A DNA stretch of 64,000 nucleotides, from positions 4,785,314 to 4,849,313 of the forward strand of contig WARS01000090.1 in assembly GCA_008933995.1 (NCBI GenBank). Direction: 5' to 3'. The position numbers were made by a program, and so were the translations under genes. This stretch comes from Datnioides undecimradiatus. Its lineage: Eukaryota; Chordata; Actinopteri; Lobotiformes; Datnioididae. The notes beneath the pieces were generated by a model. It was given only the letters and a program-made list of their open reading frames with translations, ran no database searches and had not been told where the DNA came from. Shown in pieces: positions 1-13,754 of this stretch (within the stretch, counting starts at the first letter, position 1; the number at the start of each line of letters is the position of its first letter).

Positions 1-3000
1 ATTAACCTGTCAACACATTATTCGGTTGCCATCCAAGCAGGTTCGGACTGAGTCAGTTGTAGTGTTATATATCACCAATTACTAGGAATACTTGTAATGA
101 CAGTTCACTCTGATGTTGACTTTCTAGGGAAAGACATCAACCTTAGACTTTGCGCCACAGAGAATCCTTTACTTTCACAGACGCACAATTTCTTCAACTA
201 TAAAGCAGAATAGCAGTCAGGTTCTGTGCTAAGCAAGACACATTAGTCATATTGACAAGGGCGTCACAATGACAACCACACTGTTTAAGTCATATAAGCA
301 GAACATTATCTTGTTTCTGTTTACTGTGCTGTCTTACTTTTGATGCTGGAGAGCTGAACTGTGTGGTGTTCCAGTACATACAGTCAACACCTGACTGCCA
401 AAAGCAATATCAGATCCACAAAATAACGTGCAGCCATGCTTTTAAATGTTTTTTGATGCCGTGATTTTGAGCAAGTTAATTATTTTGTAATTGCAAGATA
501 ATAAGGCTCGTTTTCTCGAGATGACTGCTTAATTTGTCAGTATCCTGAGAGAACAAAAGGCAGATTCGTGGTAAGATAATTTACCACGAGCAACTGTTTT
601 CTGATTTCAGCAGAATCACTGAAGTGCACTCACCCGTGAAGTGGCTAATTTTCCCCTTGCGTGACGATGATCTCCCAATAAACACTTCTGTTGTCTTGTA
701 AAAACAGGTTAATTATCATATTACCTTTTTTCCTAGATAATAAAGTGATAACTTGTGATCTGAGATAACAACATTTAAAATATATATTACAACTACAACT
801 ATTCTCAGCTTCCACACACAATGACTTAATGTGATACAACATTTGACCTCAGCTGATACTGGCTTTTCAAGATCGATGATATCGATGTCAGACAGTTAAA
901 TTAATAAATTAATTAAACACCAAAGCTGCTACTGCTATCTTAGTGTACTGCGACTAAGATATGTAGATACAGTAAATGGAGTGTTTAATTTAGACATTTT
1001 ACACTTGAAATGTAAACTTGAGTGTTTGTCTCTAATGGGTAAACTATACCCATACGTGTCAATTAATGTTTTTTTATCCATAGTTTCCAAGTTTTGTTTG
1101 TACAACTGTACAACATGCCCATTACAATAGTTTGTGCTGACGCCATCAACCAGTCGTCTAGATCTTCAAGATAATATTTTTTCAACAATAAAGAGGCAGG
1201 AAATCCTCACAGTTCAGAAGCTGGGATTCTTTTTTTGCCTAATAAATGATCAAAGATTGATCACCAGTTGTTCATTTTATGTTAGCCCACTCATCATTCA
1301 TCAGCACTGCGTGTAAAATGTTATTTGATGCCATTATTTGAAGTCCAGTGGCCTTAATTTTTGAGTCACTCTGTGGACGATGGCACATTTTGAGTGTAAA
1401 GAACTTCATAAGAACAGTTCAGTGTCCTGAAGAGTCCTGTGCACCTAACAGTGACACGGTGGAAGTGTCGTGGACAATTATGCAACACGTTCACACCCGC
1501 TCCAGCAGAAGATAAGATGGCTGAATCACATGTCTTCACACACTGATCTGACTCAAATGTCCAGGCCCATTTTTTCATTCCTAGTCCATCACTGCTGCTA
1601 CATGTGGCTCATCAGGATCTCTCGCAGGATGAGATAAAACTGGCTGGTGTCAGTAGGAGCAGGAGGTTGTATTTCATTACGGCTTTGTTGACCAGTAGCT
1701 GTTGGATCGGTTGCTCAGTTCAGTTTAAAAGCATGACTTTTTTTTTTTTTGTCTACAGGTCACAGCATGTTTGTAGGCCTACATCATCCTGTTTTCAGCT
1801 CCCTGAGCATAAAATGCCACCTTGTAGTCACATGCCTGGCTTGTTTGCGTGTGTTTTTGTGTTTGTGTGTGTGAGTACAGAGCAATTGGTCACTGTGCGT
1901 ACAGGTCCCAGGAGCTTTATTAGCTGTGACTAGTGGGAGAGGGGAGGCTTACATCATCTGTTATGAAGCCTGGACATCGAGTTCAAACTCTGGCAAAACA
2001 CAGGGTACAATTTACAGCCGTTCATTCTCACTGTTATCATAATATTAATATTTTAAAAGCTGTAAAAGTCTCCTTAAACAATCGCAGGTTTCCGAAATGT
2101 TCCCTGTCTGCGTATGTGCGTCCAGGTGGACGGCGTTTCCTGGAAAAAGACACTCTGTTTCGGAGGATGAGACGCAGAGCTGCCAGCAACACTTAACGAG
2201 GTGAATAAAAAATGTCTATCTGTGGGAGAAACTGTCAGGCATAACATATGCACTCACACACACAAAGACAAGACTGTTTGTACCACAGGAACCTCATTCC
2301 TGGCTCCATCACTGGAGCTGTAACTGCCACCTTTGGTGAGGAATGAGCTCCAGCTCTTGTGTGTGGAAGTGAGAGACGAACGTGAGCTGAAATATGGAGG
2401 AGCGCTGAATATATGTTGTTAATCTACTCCTCTGCCTGTGAACACTCGCATTACTGGAGAAAGACCACACCTACAGCTAAGAGAACAACTCACACACACA
2501 AACAGATATGCTGCCCTTAATAGGTGACTTAGAATTCACAACACAGACGGACAGGCGTATACACACACACGTCCAGATGAGGAGGAAGCTGTTGCGCCAA
2601 CAGTCTCAATGTGTGCGTGCCTGCGTGTTTACTTTTGAATATGAGGTGAATAGTGGCTGCCATTGAGAAGACCAGAGTCACCCTGCCAGGAGTGGCAACC
2701 ATGAAACCGCTTAGCTTTGGCGTGGCTTAATCTAGAGGGGATGGGATGAGGCGAACAAGCTGATTAAGTTCAAGCGATCCAACAGTGAGTCAAATGAGGC
2801 TACGCAGGTGTGAGCACGGGTGACGGGTGCTCGCCGTGCAACCCTGAGATGGAAGCAGGTTTTGCTCCTCATCTAGTCGCTCGCTTTAATAAAATGATTT
2901 CCAAATCAAACACAACTGACCAAATCAAAGAATAAACAAACATACAGCGATCAGCAAACTCTGCGTCAATGGACCCTGTGTGTTCACCGTCTCAACGTTC

Positions 3001-3554
3001 CCACTAACATTTCAAAACTTCTTTTTCCTTTTTTTTTGCCGTCTGTGGAATTCTGGGATAAAGGCCTAAATCCCTGCGATGCATTCAGGAATCAATATCC
3101 ACTCTCCATGAAAGGAAGGAATGCAGATAATGTTTGTTTCCCTACAATAGAGCCACACAGGAGATGTGAGTCAGAGGCTGAGCCGGTGATAATTGTTTGT
3201 TTTACTTGGCTCTTTGCCTTAAACGCACACAGACACCGAAGCGGGAGAACAAGATGTAAACACAATACAATCTGATCAAATACCTCTGCCACGGTCGCCA
3301 GCCGACACAGTGAGTTAAGTGAAATTTGACAAAATCAAGGAGACAGCTCAGTCAGATCACCTTTCCATTGTCTAACAGCTGTTTTTTTTCTCACTTACTT
3401 TAACACACAGAGACACACACACACAGAAGACAAGCCTCCGAGGTGAAATGTACAAACCATATGACTCACAGAGGCAAGAGAAAAGAAGCTCTCTCTGTCT
3501 CTGCCTCCATTTGTCTCAATCTCTGGCCCCATCTACCTCTGTTTCTCTTCCTCT

Positions 3555-3591
<37 letters not shown>

Positions 3592-4426
3592 CCGCTCTGG
3601 CCCCAAACACATCTGGCTTTCAGAGGAAGAGAAACAGCCCAGAGCCGTCTCAAACTCTTGTTAGTCTTTCTTTCCTCCTGTCTCACCTTTGCACACACTT
3701 TCCTAGCCTGCCACCATCACGTCTTTTTTCTTTCTGAAAACACCACAGAGCGTGACTTGTTCATTTTAACTGCTGAATCGTTTCTTCCCCCCCCCCCCGT
3801 CCTCCCCCTCTTTTATTTTGTCTTCATTTATCTCCATTTGTTCTTACATGTCACCTCCCATCCCTGTGTTTTCCCCTCTCAGATGGTCCAAAGGTAATGG
3901 ATTCCTCTCTCCACCTGTGTACTTTGCTGTAGGTAATAGTCCCCTCTTTCCCCCCATCTGTCCCTGTCTTACTCACTTGTACTGAGCACAACAACACTGC
4001 TATGCGCTGTCGCCTGCACTGAATGACAATCGCACTCCCCCTTTTGTCTCTCTTTCTCTTCCCAGCTCCATTTTTTGCCAGTAACTGTGCAGAAGGAAAA
4101 GCCAAAGCTGGGGTTAGAAAATTAATGTCGGGAAAAGCGCTGCTGAATTTTTGATGCGGCCGCTAAGTTTTTCCACTCGTGGCACTTTGGGAACATTACG
4201 GTCAAAGTAGGCTTTCTTATTAAAAACTCCTTTGGCTTATGAATCAGAGGATGTTTGAATATTTCAAATCCAGCATTTGTTGAATTTGCGTTCTAGGAAA
4301 ATACATAAATGAGTATGTTAAGTCCCATCTTTCATTCACTTCCCCCTGCTTATAACAAAGTATGACAAACTGTGCACTCAGTCTATAGCTCTTGTAAGTG
4401 TGTGTGAGCGTGTGCATATTACTCAC
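1..4426. other. rgs12 intron, left part
   Basis: This region lies downstream of the alternative exon on the minus strand. I see no RGS, RBD or GoLoco exon in it. It contains a (CT)15 array at 3557-3586. The 149-residue plus-strand frame at 3448-3897 is low-complexity sequence across that array. Confidence 0.5.
3557..3586. repeat. (CT)15 microsatellite
   Basis: A perfect CT array inside a wider pyrimidine-rich region (3490-3600) in the rgs12 intron. Confidence 0.95.
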
Positions 4427-4477
4427 TGTATTGAAGTTCCAGACCCGCTTGAAGGAGAGCCTCTTCCTCAGGCTCAT
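4427..4477 (-). CDS. rgs12: probable alternative first coding exon of a short rgs12 form
   Basis: A 51-base minus-strand frame opens with ATG and encodes MSLRKRLSFKRVWNFNT. It ends exactly at a strong donor, ACA|GTGAGT, in phase 0. rgs12 exon 4 also ends in phase 0, so this exon could splice to the same downstream exon and give a form lacking PDZ and PTB. RGS12 is known to have long and short forms. The peptide is basic, resembling the exon 4 tail it would replace. The call rests on the splice signal and phase only; the downstream exon is outside the window. Confidence 0.5.
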
Positions 4478-6777
4478 CCTGCTCTCCTCTCACGCAGGAG
4501 GAAGACCCACTGACTGCTCAATCTACATATCTGAACCAGACTAACAAACATGAAAACAGCCTCTCACACACACACTCACACACACTCACACATGTGCGCC
4601 AGTGCTGACAGAGCTTCTTCAGGAGCTATCTAGGGCAGGAAATTCATGCAGACAGCTGACTTGTATGGAGCCATGCCTCGGCATGCCTGTCACACACTCG
4701 TCTGCAAATGACTTCAGCTACGTGCTAAAGTTGCAGCGAGGAAATTTACTGTATCTCGCTTCTCTCTAGTACTACGTTGGAAATCTCTCCCTCTCTTTCT
4801 CACACACTCCTCCACGCGCTTTAACTGACAGACTGACTAGGAAGTTCCATTCTCTCCCAGACATGCACACATACACGGCTCCGTTTCCATAGTGACACGC
4901 CCCCATCGGGCAGCCGTTGCAGAGAAGGGGAGGGAACAAAGGTCAGTCTGCCAATCACGCTGCAGCACAGCCCTTACCTCTCCACCCTCTTGCTACTCCT
5001 CCCTGTTCAAATCACAGTTAGGCAGGTTTAGGTAATTCAGCTGTGTCTGATGTTTTCTGCTGATCTCAGAAATGAATTGTCTCCCTTGCTTTGCATATAA
5101 TCAGGAGAGAGAGGGAAGAAGGCAAGGCAGAAACTGTGAAGAGGAGGAAGAGGAAGAGTTGTTTTTCTCAATGTCCCCTATATAAACATCAATGAAATTA
5201 CCGTAGGTTTGTTAAAAGGTCAACTGAAGCAGACAAAGGCACTTCACAGCCCACTTCAGTACACACACACAGACAAAGGCTGCAATTGATTTTGTGCATA
5301 TGGCCTTGAGCCTGCACCTAGCTCCCCCTAATTTCCTGTTTTAACAAAACGCGTAAGAGCCTCTGTTGCACCTTCTCATATACCTGCTGAGCAGTGTGCC
5401 CTTTATGCCACTCTGACTGTGGTGATTTACTGGTATTTACCGTGCACTGACAGGAAAACACATACTTCTGTTTGAGTGTGTCTGTTTTATCTGGTCTGAG
5501 TCCAGCAGACAGTAGCTGACACTGAGCTGTACTGTGGGGTCAGCAGTATGTGTGTGTTAGCGGAGCTTGTGGGTGTTCAATTACAAATGTTAGGTTTTTA
5601 ATCAATAAACATTTTCACAGCTTTGTGTTATGCGTGTGAAACTCCTCACAGACCAGAGCAAACATTTTGTGTGCTCCCATTCGTCTTTACTCTCTGAGCC
5701 AGTCCTGAAAGCTGCAGTGCATCTAAATTGCATATTAAGTGGTCCAGTTATTGAAAACTGTCTTTGGTCTTTGCATCCCTGAATAATCAAGAACATCAAA
5801 AGAACTTAGCTGCACACTCTAAAACACGGCTGTCCAAAGTCAGCCCACCATACGGTTCAACTTGGCCCCCCCCCTAAGGAGAAAATGCTTGGGCAACCCT
5901 GCTCCAAAACACAGGAAACACAAGTAAAACCATTCAGAGCTATGTGAGCTATGTCCACTTTAATTTTCTCCACATTGTTTTTAATGAAAACGTGTCACTT
6001 TGAAGACTTTTGGAGCTACACAGGACACCACAAGTACCAGTTGAGGCCATAGAGCTCAAAACATAGTGCTATAGTGTTGTTTGAGTTCATGTTAACCTCC
6101 AGCGTTCCTGTATCTGGGCAACATCGGGGATGCCTCCAGCACTAAGGGCCCCCCCCCCCGCAACTTACACACACACAAATTCTGAGGCTAAAGGCGCTGC
6201 CAAAGCTCTAATTACCAGGGCTTCAAATGCTAAAGAGGCTGCCCAGAGGAACCCTCATTTTTAAAACTTTCAAGTTTGTCTGGTTCAGCTAATTTCATCC
6301 AGTGCACATCAAAAGCCAGTAAAGCCACACTGTCCAAATCTCGGGCACCCAGTTTTAGAACAGATCACTGGTCTTTCACACGTCTTTGACAGGCCAGGAA
6401 GAACAATGAGTGGAGTATGAGTAACCTGTGCTCAAGTTCAGCCCAAAACACATCGGTCAGTGGAGGGGGAAGAGAGAAGCACCGGGCGCCAACACAGGAT
6501 AAGAGGGATGTGACGAAGTTTAAGTTGGCTAAACCCACATCCTGAGGAGAAAACAGAGCAGAGAGGAGAGGAGAAGAGATTTCTCATATCTCACTCCTCT
6601 CTTTAACCTCATTCCTGTGGTCTAGCCAAGCAGCTACATTTCATGTGTGTGTATGTGTGTGCGTGCGTGCGTGTGTGTACATTCGATCATGGTCTTTTCT
6701 GGGGCGGTTCAACATAAAAGGGAAATATTCTCTTGTGCAGATATCAGATGACAGTAACACAATAGGGCTACACACAG

Positions 6778-6780
<3 letters not shown>

Positions 6781-6810
<30 letters not shown>
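6781..6810. repeat. (CA)15 microsatellite
   Basis: A perfect CA array in the large rgs12 intron, with an imperfect TG-rich stretch about 110 bases before it. Confidence 0.95.
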
Positions 6811-6814
<4 letters not shown>

Positions 6815-8754
6815 TATGCAGGACACATGTTAAAAGTTAATACTGGGCACATTTTTTGTGCGTCTGGAGTGCAGTCCTGAAACGCAGTTTAAGCCAACCA
6901 CATATATTTACATGGCTAGAATACACATGGTTAGCTGGCCATGTATTTACATACTGAGTTGACTTTATTTGTCATCCTCTATTCGATCATGTTACCTTTG
7001 GTTATTTCAAACCTGTGACTGCATTTGGCTTTGAAGACGCCATTTGTCTGAGCTCGGAACATGCTGACATATTGAACAAGTAGCTAATCTGCAGTTTCGA
7101 AAAACTGTATTGTGATTTTATCATGTCAAATTCCAGTATAAATGGGTTTATAAATAAAATGACCACACTGGCTTATGATGCTAGGATGCTTTAAACCTAA
7201 ACCTTTATTACACTGATACACAAATCCTGTAAACTCAATATTGCAACAAAGTAGTCCTGCTCACTGACTGGCATCATTACATGTCACAGAATAATGCAGT
7301 CAGAGGAAAAAGGCTTAGCTGCCTTGCTATCAAGAGTTTAGTGGTATTCCACCGAATAACGTTTCTACAATCTTACTGCATGTAAATGTAAATGGCAGGA
7401 TTTTGGATTTACTTTCAATTTTTGGAAATCAATATCACAAGAAAGGCCGTTTCAAAAGATCAAATGAAGATATGTATTGGAGGGAACTGGAAACAAGGCT
7501 TTACAGGACAGCAGTGTGGGAGTCAACAGGTGGTTTTCCTTTATGGTTTAACCAGCAGCTAAGTAACAAGTACATAAAAATCAAGGGCTTGTATTGGCTC
7601 ACTTTCAACCCAATCTGTCAGAAAAACATATTTTGCCTGAAAAACAAAACAGTTTCAGTCTCTCTATGTTTCTCTTTCTCGCTTCCATGGACGCACAGTA
7701 ATTCAACAAACCTCAACACTGCCCTCTGCTGTCAGGACGCAGGTAAAGCACCAAATACAGCAGGGCAGGAGAAAACTTTTTCTGGTTTCTTCAGATCTTT
7801 TTTTTTTTTTTCTATTATTGCTGCGCTATTATTAATAAATGTGAGTCCAGTGAATTAATGATGAGGTTTATTATGAGCAGCCCGATTAACGATCCATACT
7901 GTGTGTTAGCATCAACGGCTAATGGGGCTGGACAAGCGTTTGAGTGTTGGTGCGCCGTCAACTGACAAAGTGCCCATCTGACCTCGCTGCTGTCTCTTGT
8001 GTGCTCACTTAAAAACTAGTGGCCGTCAAAGCTGCATTAAAAAGTGACGCACGCTGCCACTTGTTATTCAACGGAAGATGATTTGCATGTGTTAGTGCGT
8101 TTTATAAGTCGTGATTTACTGCAGCTGTTGGCGCATCAGTCAGAAACCCTGGATAACGCTGCCAAAAAAAAAACAAAACAGGAAAAGACAAGAAGTCTTA
8201 AAAATCTTGATGACTCATGCCAAACAGGAAAACTGCACCAGTGAAGAGGAACAGCGGTCAACAGCAGCGCTTCATCAACAGACGGTGTGTAAAACACTTG
8301 ACAGGATATTTGCTTCAGAGCTGCTCCCAACAACAGGCTCAAATTGGTAAGTTTCCCCTGTCCTTTTGTCTACACTTTAAGTTAATACCCATGCTGCCGC
8401 AACTGACTTATCACATGACACCGTCTGATTGTGCTGATGCGGTAAACTGCACCAATCTGGCACTTGATGAAGACAAAAAAAAAAAGAAGCGCTTGTGTTT
8501 ATTTGAAATCGGAGCTACGTCTGATGTGACTCCTGGACTCCTGAGGTGTTTCATGTACAGGAGCAGCGTTGATCCTGTCTCATCATCTGATTTTCCTTCC
8601 CCAACACGCTCTGCTCCCAGGGGATATCACGAGGAACGCACACAGTGAGAATACACACACGCACACACAAACAGAAGGAGAAATGTGTGTGCAGGTTCTT
8701 ATCTTTTGGTGTCTGATCGTGCGCTTATTCACTTTTTTTTGCACGATGTGAATG

Positions 8755-8758
<4 letters not shown>

Positions 8759-8786
<28 letters not shown>
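8759..8786. repeat. TG microsatellite
   Basis: A perfect TG array of 14 units in the large rgs12 intron. It generates spurious repetitive open frames on both strands. Confidence 0.95.
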
Positions 8787-8789
<3 letters not shown>

Positions 8790-9749
8790 GGTCAGAGGGC
8801 TGGCAGGCCGCTCTTTTCTCACTGCCGTGTTTAGTGAAATAATGTCCTGTGCCGCTTTCCACCACAGTGTCAAAACCCCCCCTCACTTAAAATCGCATAT
8901 GTATACAGAGATATACACAGCTGTATACATAAATACAAGACACTGTGGACGTCACGACTTCACTGCATTTAATTCTATATATATCAGTGCAAACAGGCAT
9001 ACGTCCTGGGTGTGATGATATTTCAATCAATCAGACTTCACATTTTTATAAATCATAAATCATACGTCATACTCCATGGAAAAAAAACCCCAAATACAGT
9101 TGTTGCAGTTTAACAGATCTAATGGACTGAACCAAGAAAATCAACAGGTTTCCCTTTAACTCAACACAGCCCAAAAAGACCCTGATGATTGGCCTGCACA
9201 TATCACATGATCTGCCATTCCAGAGATAGGCCTCGCAAAAAGTTTCAGGACATTTCATTCATCTCAACCCTAAATAAAACTGTGTCGGGTGATCAGCATG
9301 ACATGACAGCTCCACCAGGACAGCAGAAAGAAAGACGGCCCTGATACTGAACAGGAGGTTTTCATCAGCTGTTGATGAGCTCGATATGGTTTTAAATTCA
9401 CGCCGACAATTAAATTTGCATTTTTCCTTCCGCTGTAAGCTGAAGAATCATTTCATCCAGCAACTTGGGTTTAAGAAACAGTTTACGATTATGTATCACA
9501 GCCTGCGTGCTATATGTGACAGCCCAAAGGGAGTCATCAGTTGGATCATATACTGGCTGCATCAAATATATGGAGAGCAAACACGCACACATATACACAT
9601 GCACACACAAGCGCGTTAACTCACTGGATCAGCGGCTGTCTCAGAATCCACGCTCAAAGTTTGCTGCTCCATGAAGGAAGAGACAAGTAATCCTCAGCAC
9701 TGCATGTGAAGCCTTTCCTCAGTACACATTGTCATCAACTGTTGAATGT

Positions 9750-9754
<5 letters not shown>

Positions 9755-9796
<42 letters not shown>
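9755..9796. repeat. (TG)21 microsatellite
   Basis: A perfect TG array followed by GTATGTGTGTGCGCGCGC, alternating purine-pyrimidine sequence. It lies in the large rgs12 intron. Confidence 0.95.
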
Positions 9797-9798
<2 letters not shown>

Positions 9799-11526
9799 TA
9801 TGTGTGTGCGCGCGCAGAGAGACGAAGCGGCAAAGCTTGATGGCTTTCAAACGTCCAAACCGCTACAGAATGTCGCTGTCGCTAGATTCCCCTTGCCTCT
9901 CGCCCTCTCTCTCAACGCCCCCCTCCTCCTCCCTCTCTATTGTCTCTCCCTTGCCCTGCCTCTCTGCTCTCCCCCTCCTCTTTCTCTGCTTTTCCACCCA
10001 CCCTCGTATCATTTCTATTCCACCCACACTGCTGTGGGCTGGGAGGCGCACACACACGCACGCATGCACGCACACCCAGACGAATGCGGAGGCACGGCTG
10101 CGGAGGGAGACCCCTTGCCATTAAGGAACACACACCCACACATAAAATCGACGCTGAGTTGAATATGTTACCCTCAGAGCTCCTCTGTCATCTGCTTAGT
10201 ATGCCCCATGCATGGCCGGAGCACAGAGAGTAAACTGACATTCATGATGGTTGAAGGCGCGCGGGGGGGGAGGGGGGGGGGGCAGAGGAGGAGATGCATA
10301 GAGAAAACAGGGAGATCCTCCAGCTGACAGCAAGGATTGATATCTGCAGCAATGACTGGGATGTGTACAACTGAACTAAGAAGTAGCTGCATTCCTCAAG
10401 ATGCCTTGACACGCAGTGAAGGTACTCACCCTAACACCCCCTCCCACACACACACACACACACCCCTTGCTCGTCCTCCACTTGGCCCAGGGCTGAGGAC
10501 AGCGGGTGAAGCACCACCTCACTCGCACTCAACACTGATAAATAACCAAGAGAGCATTATACAGACAGGAGGCAACCACGTTCAATGTCAGCCCGCAGGA
10601 ACACAATGTTTTTCACAACACGGCTCGTCAGAATGTCACGTTGAAACAGCTTTGGAAAGTGTTTTGAAGCACTCTCTAAAGATATCCAGGTCCTGTTTTC
10701 GCATAATAAATGTATTGTAACTAGGTGCTCTGGACGGCTACACACACACAAAGTTCATTCACTGGTCTATTTTAGCACTCTCCCGGCACTTTAGTTAGAC
10801 TATTTTTCAGCATAGCTATAGGCTCTGTGTAAAAAGCATGTCAGAGAGGATTTCAACATTTGGTAGAACTATATTTCTGCATGGCTTTAAACAAGTTCAC
10901 CACCAACTTAGCGCAAGAAGATCAGCAACTGAGCCAGACACTTACTCAAGTTCGTCTTAAAACAACTCTCAATATGCCAATATGGCTTCCTGTTCACACT
11001 GGCCATGAACAAATCCCCTGCTGATGCAATCATGTCAGTGATGTTCTGTATAAAATTGCACTTTAAAGGGTCTTTTTGACTCACTTCTGAAGTTTAGGGA
11101 GGAAAAGAGTGGCTGTGGAGAACAGAAAGAGGGGATTTTGAACCGAAATCACTTTGGAAGACTTGTGAAGCCGCACATTAGCTTCAGCTGAACTTTAGAG
11201 TGTGTTTTTGTTCAGAACAAGGACTGCACACTTCCCACATCTTTGATCGTAATCACGTTAGAAAAGGATGCATTAAACCACTTAGCCAATATAGACAGGA
11301 GGAACAACCGCAGTAACCAGCAATAATATGATGTGTATATAGGTTTAATGTGTTAATACAAACTTGAAAACATGTGAAACTGTCTCTCAAAAGTTGTGTT
11401 AAAACATTATCCTAAAACTATCACCATAAACTCAAAATGTTCCAAAAGTTCAAATATTGCTGTAAGGTGACCTGACCTCAAAGCAGAGTCAGGTGCGTGT
11501 CTTGGGGTTAGGGCCATCATGCCTGC

Positions 11527-11530
<4 letters not shown>

Positions 11531-11561
<31 letters not shown>
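11531..11561. repeat. GT microsatellite
   Basis: A perfect GT array of about 15 units in the large rgs12 intron. Confidence 0.95.
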
Positions 11562-11563
<2 letters not shown>

Positions 11564-11924
11564 AGATCAGTTGAGAGTTCCCACCCTTCCCCACGGAAAA
11601 ACAGACATGCATTTGTCTCAGTGAAGAAGAAGGCAACATTAAGGCTCTAAATCAATTAGCTTTTGGAAAAGTCACGCATGCAAAAACAAGCAAGTACTCA
11701 TAAAAAAAAAAACATGCACACAAACACACACAGAAAATCCAAAGAGTTGGTAATGTTATAACCAACAGAAAATAAGCGTGAACACATTTTGCAGTTAAGA
11801 GAAAGTGCACAGATGGCTGACGATCAAAAGTCTTTAATTTAAGCATGACGTTATACATCTGGTGTAGAAAGAATTTCATCATTTCTTCTTCTGTTCATGA
11901 TCGTGAATATTAAAGTTACAGTGT

Positions 11925-12255
11925 GGGACAAATAAATTAACCTGTGTTGTATTCCAAACAAGTTAACACAATGCTGACGAGGACTACAATTCGATAAATC
12001 TCTGTGTGTTCCACAGTATGCAAAGCTTTCAAATCTGGTGTGACATTCCTGCGATGCAGCCTTGTTAGTGATGAGTTTTACGGCAACCGACAACTAGTGG
12101 TTCACCAGAGCTGAAAGGGGATGCGACTGTAGGCCGCCAAGAGCATGCCGGAGTCTGTGGCATCATAAACATGTCCACAGAGTTCCAGTAATTACTCTCA
12201 ATGCAAAAAACGGGGAGGCAGAAGTCCCGCTCCAAACTTTTAGGAATTATAACCC
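11925..12255. repeat. interspersed repeat copy 1 (rgs12 intron)
   Basis: This segment is related to 54056-54395 in the same orientation. Shared landmarks in order are AAACAAGTT, AATGCTGA, GATAAATCTCT, CACAGTA, CAAAGCTT, TGGTGTGACATTC, GTAGGC and GGGGAG. Divergence is clear but colinear over more than 300 bases. I do not recognise the family; it could be a SINE or another MITE. Confidence 0.55.
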
Positions 12256-13700
12256 ATAAAATAGTGACGTTTAAATAATTTGGGGACACTTCTAAGCTGA
12301 TGATTACAAGTTCATTTTAATAATGAAGTCAGAATTGTGTTCAGAATGACACACGCATCGACCACGGGGAAGCAAATGAGTCTAAAAACTTGTGTATCTG
12401 TTCACAGAATAGTCAAACAAACCACTGGTGGGACAGATTTGCTTTATGACATTGTGTATATCAATGCAAAAGAGGACAACTGTCAAAAATACCAAGATCT
12501 GGCATTTGACGAAATTAATGTCTTAAGGACTGCTGCATCTAAAAAATGATCTGAGCTCAAACAGTGTTTTCCAACAGTCTCTCAAAACACGACTTAAGTA
12601 AATTAGCCCGAATTTATTTTCTATAGGCTTTTCTTTAGCATTACTTTGGTAAGCCTTTTGTATAAATTGTGTAATTAGGGAATCAGCATTGAGATGAACT
12701 TCGGTACGTTTGGTACGTACTAAGTTTGTGATTAGCAGACGACGGCTGAAACAGTGCAAACTCCCAGTAAGTTAACTGTAGAGTTCATCGAATAAAAAGA
12801 GATTTCAGCATTACATACTGTGCACTATCCGTCCGCAAATTGTCTGACAACTTGGCTACAAGCAGCATAAAATGGTTCCTTTGTTAGACGGCAGCCAAAT
12901 GGACGCCCAGACAAAACATATAGAGACATATTGTCTCTCCCACCAACACTTGAGCTCCACTGCAGAGAAATTCATCTCCCTTGACCTATCATTATGTAGC
13001 AGCTCACGCGGGAAACAGAAGCAATCAGCATTTCAATCAGTGTAATCGGCACGTTGTTCAGTACTTATATCTGCTCATACAACCTCTGAGTGATCGTGTG
13101 AACATTTAGTTCAACCCACTGGTTTCATTTCTTATTTTGGTAAATAGCTTATGCAGGTGTCACCAGTTGAACCCCTAGTCACTTTGCTGTTCAGACTTTA
13201 ACCTCGTAGGTTGAGAACGGCCTGCGTCCTTTGAAATGGTTAATTCACTCAGCAACATGTGAGGCTGTTTTTTCATCTTGTTGACGGTTGTCTCCAAAAT
13301 AGCTTTCTGTGGTTTCAAACATTAGGGCAAACTTGCATTTGTATTTTTTTTATTTTTTTTAAAAAAAATGTGTCTCTTTGGCTGTGTGCATGCAACACAA
13401 GAAAATGATATGACAGGAAAGTCCATCGTACAGCTGAAATCCAGACACACGCAGCTGGAGCACAGGCAAATATGTACAGCCTGACTTCCTTCCCTTTACT
13501 GCTGTCATAAGACATTGTCCATTTGTGTTTTGTATGTGTGAGTGCGTGTGTGTGTGTGAGTGTGTAATTCCTGTTCTCGACAATCAGACTCATCACAAGA
13601 TAAGCTGCAAGCCTCAAGCTCTGGGGACATACACATATACATACATTACTGTGCGTACACTCTTTAACTCCAGCTGAAGAGCACAGCTAAAAAGTTGACT

Positions 13701-13706
<6 letters not shown>

Positions 13707-13750
<44 letters not shown>
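13707..13750. repeat. (TG)22 microsatellite
   Basis: The longest perfect TG array in the window, in the large rgs12 intron, with a second array at 13859-13887. Confidence 0.95.

Positions 13751-13754
<4 letters not shown>

Noticed and set aside
3448-3897. 149-codon plus-strand open frame
   Set aside because: Low-complexity translation across a CT array and pyrimidine-rich sequence, with no domain.
5825-5910. Short segment with GGCTGTCCAAAGTC and TTGGCCCC, resembling hAT transposon ends
   Set aside because: Only one end-like motif; no matching inverted repeat or target duplication could be found.
7403-7858. 151-codon plus-strand open frame in the large rgs12 intron
   Set aside because: No recognisable motif, poly-T near the end and no splice support; likely chance.
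8217-8873. 143- and 96-codon frames on opposite strands
   Set aside because: Both overlap microsatellite sequence and each other, with no family similarity.
9746-10162. Overlapping plus-strand open frames of 97-138 codons
   Set aside because: They start inside a TG array and continue through pyrimidine-rich and CA-rich sequence; no coding signal.
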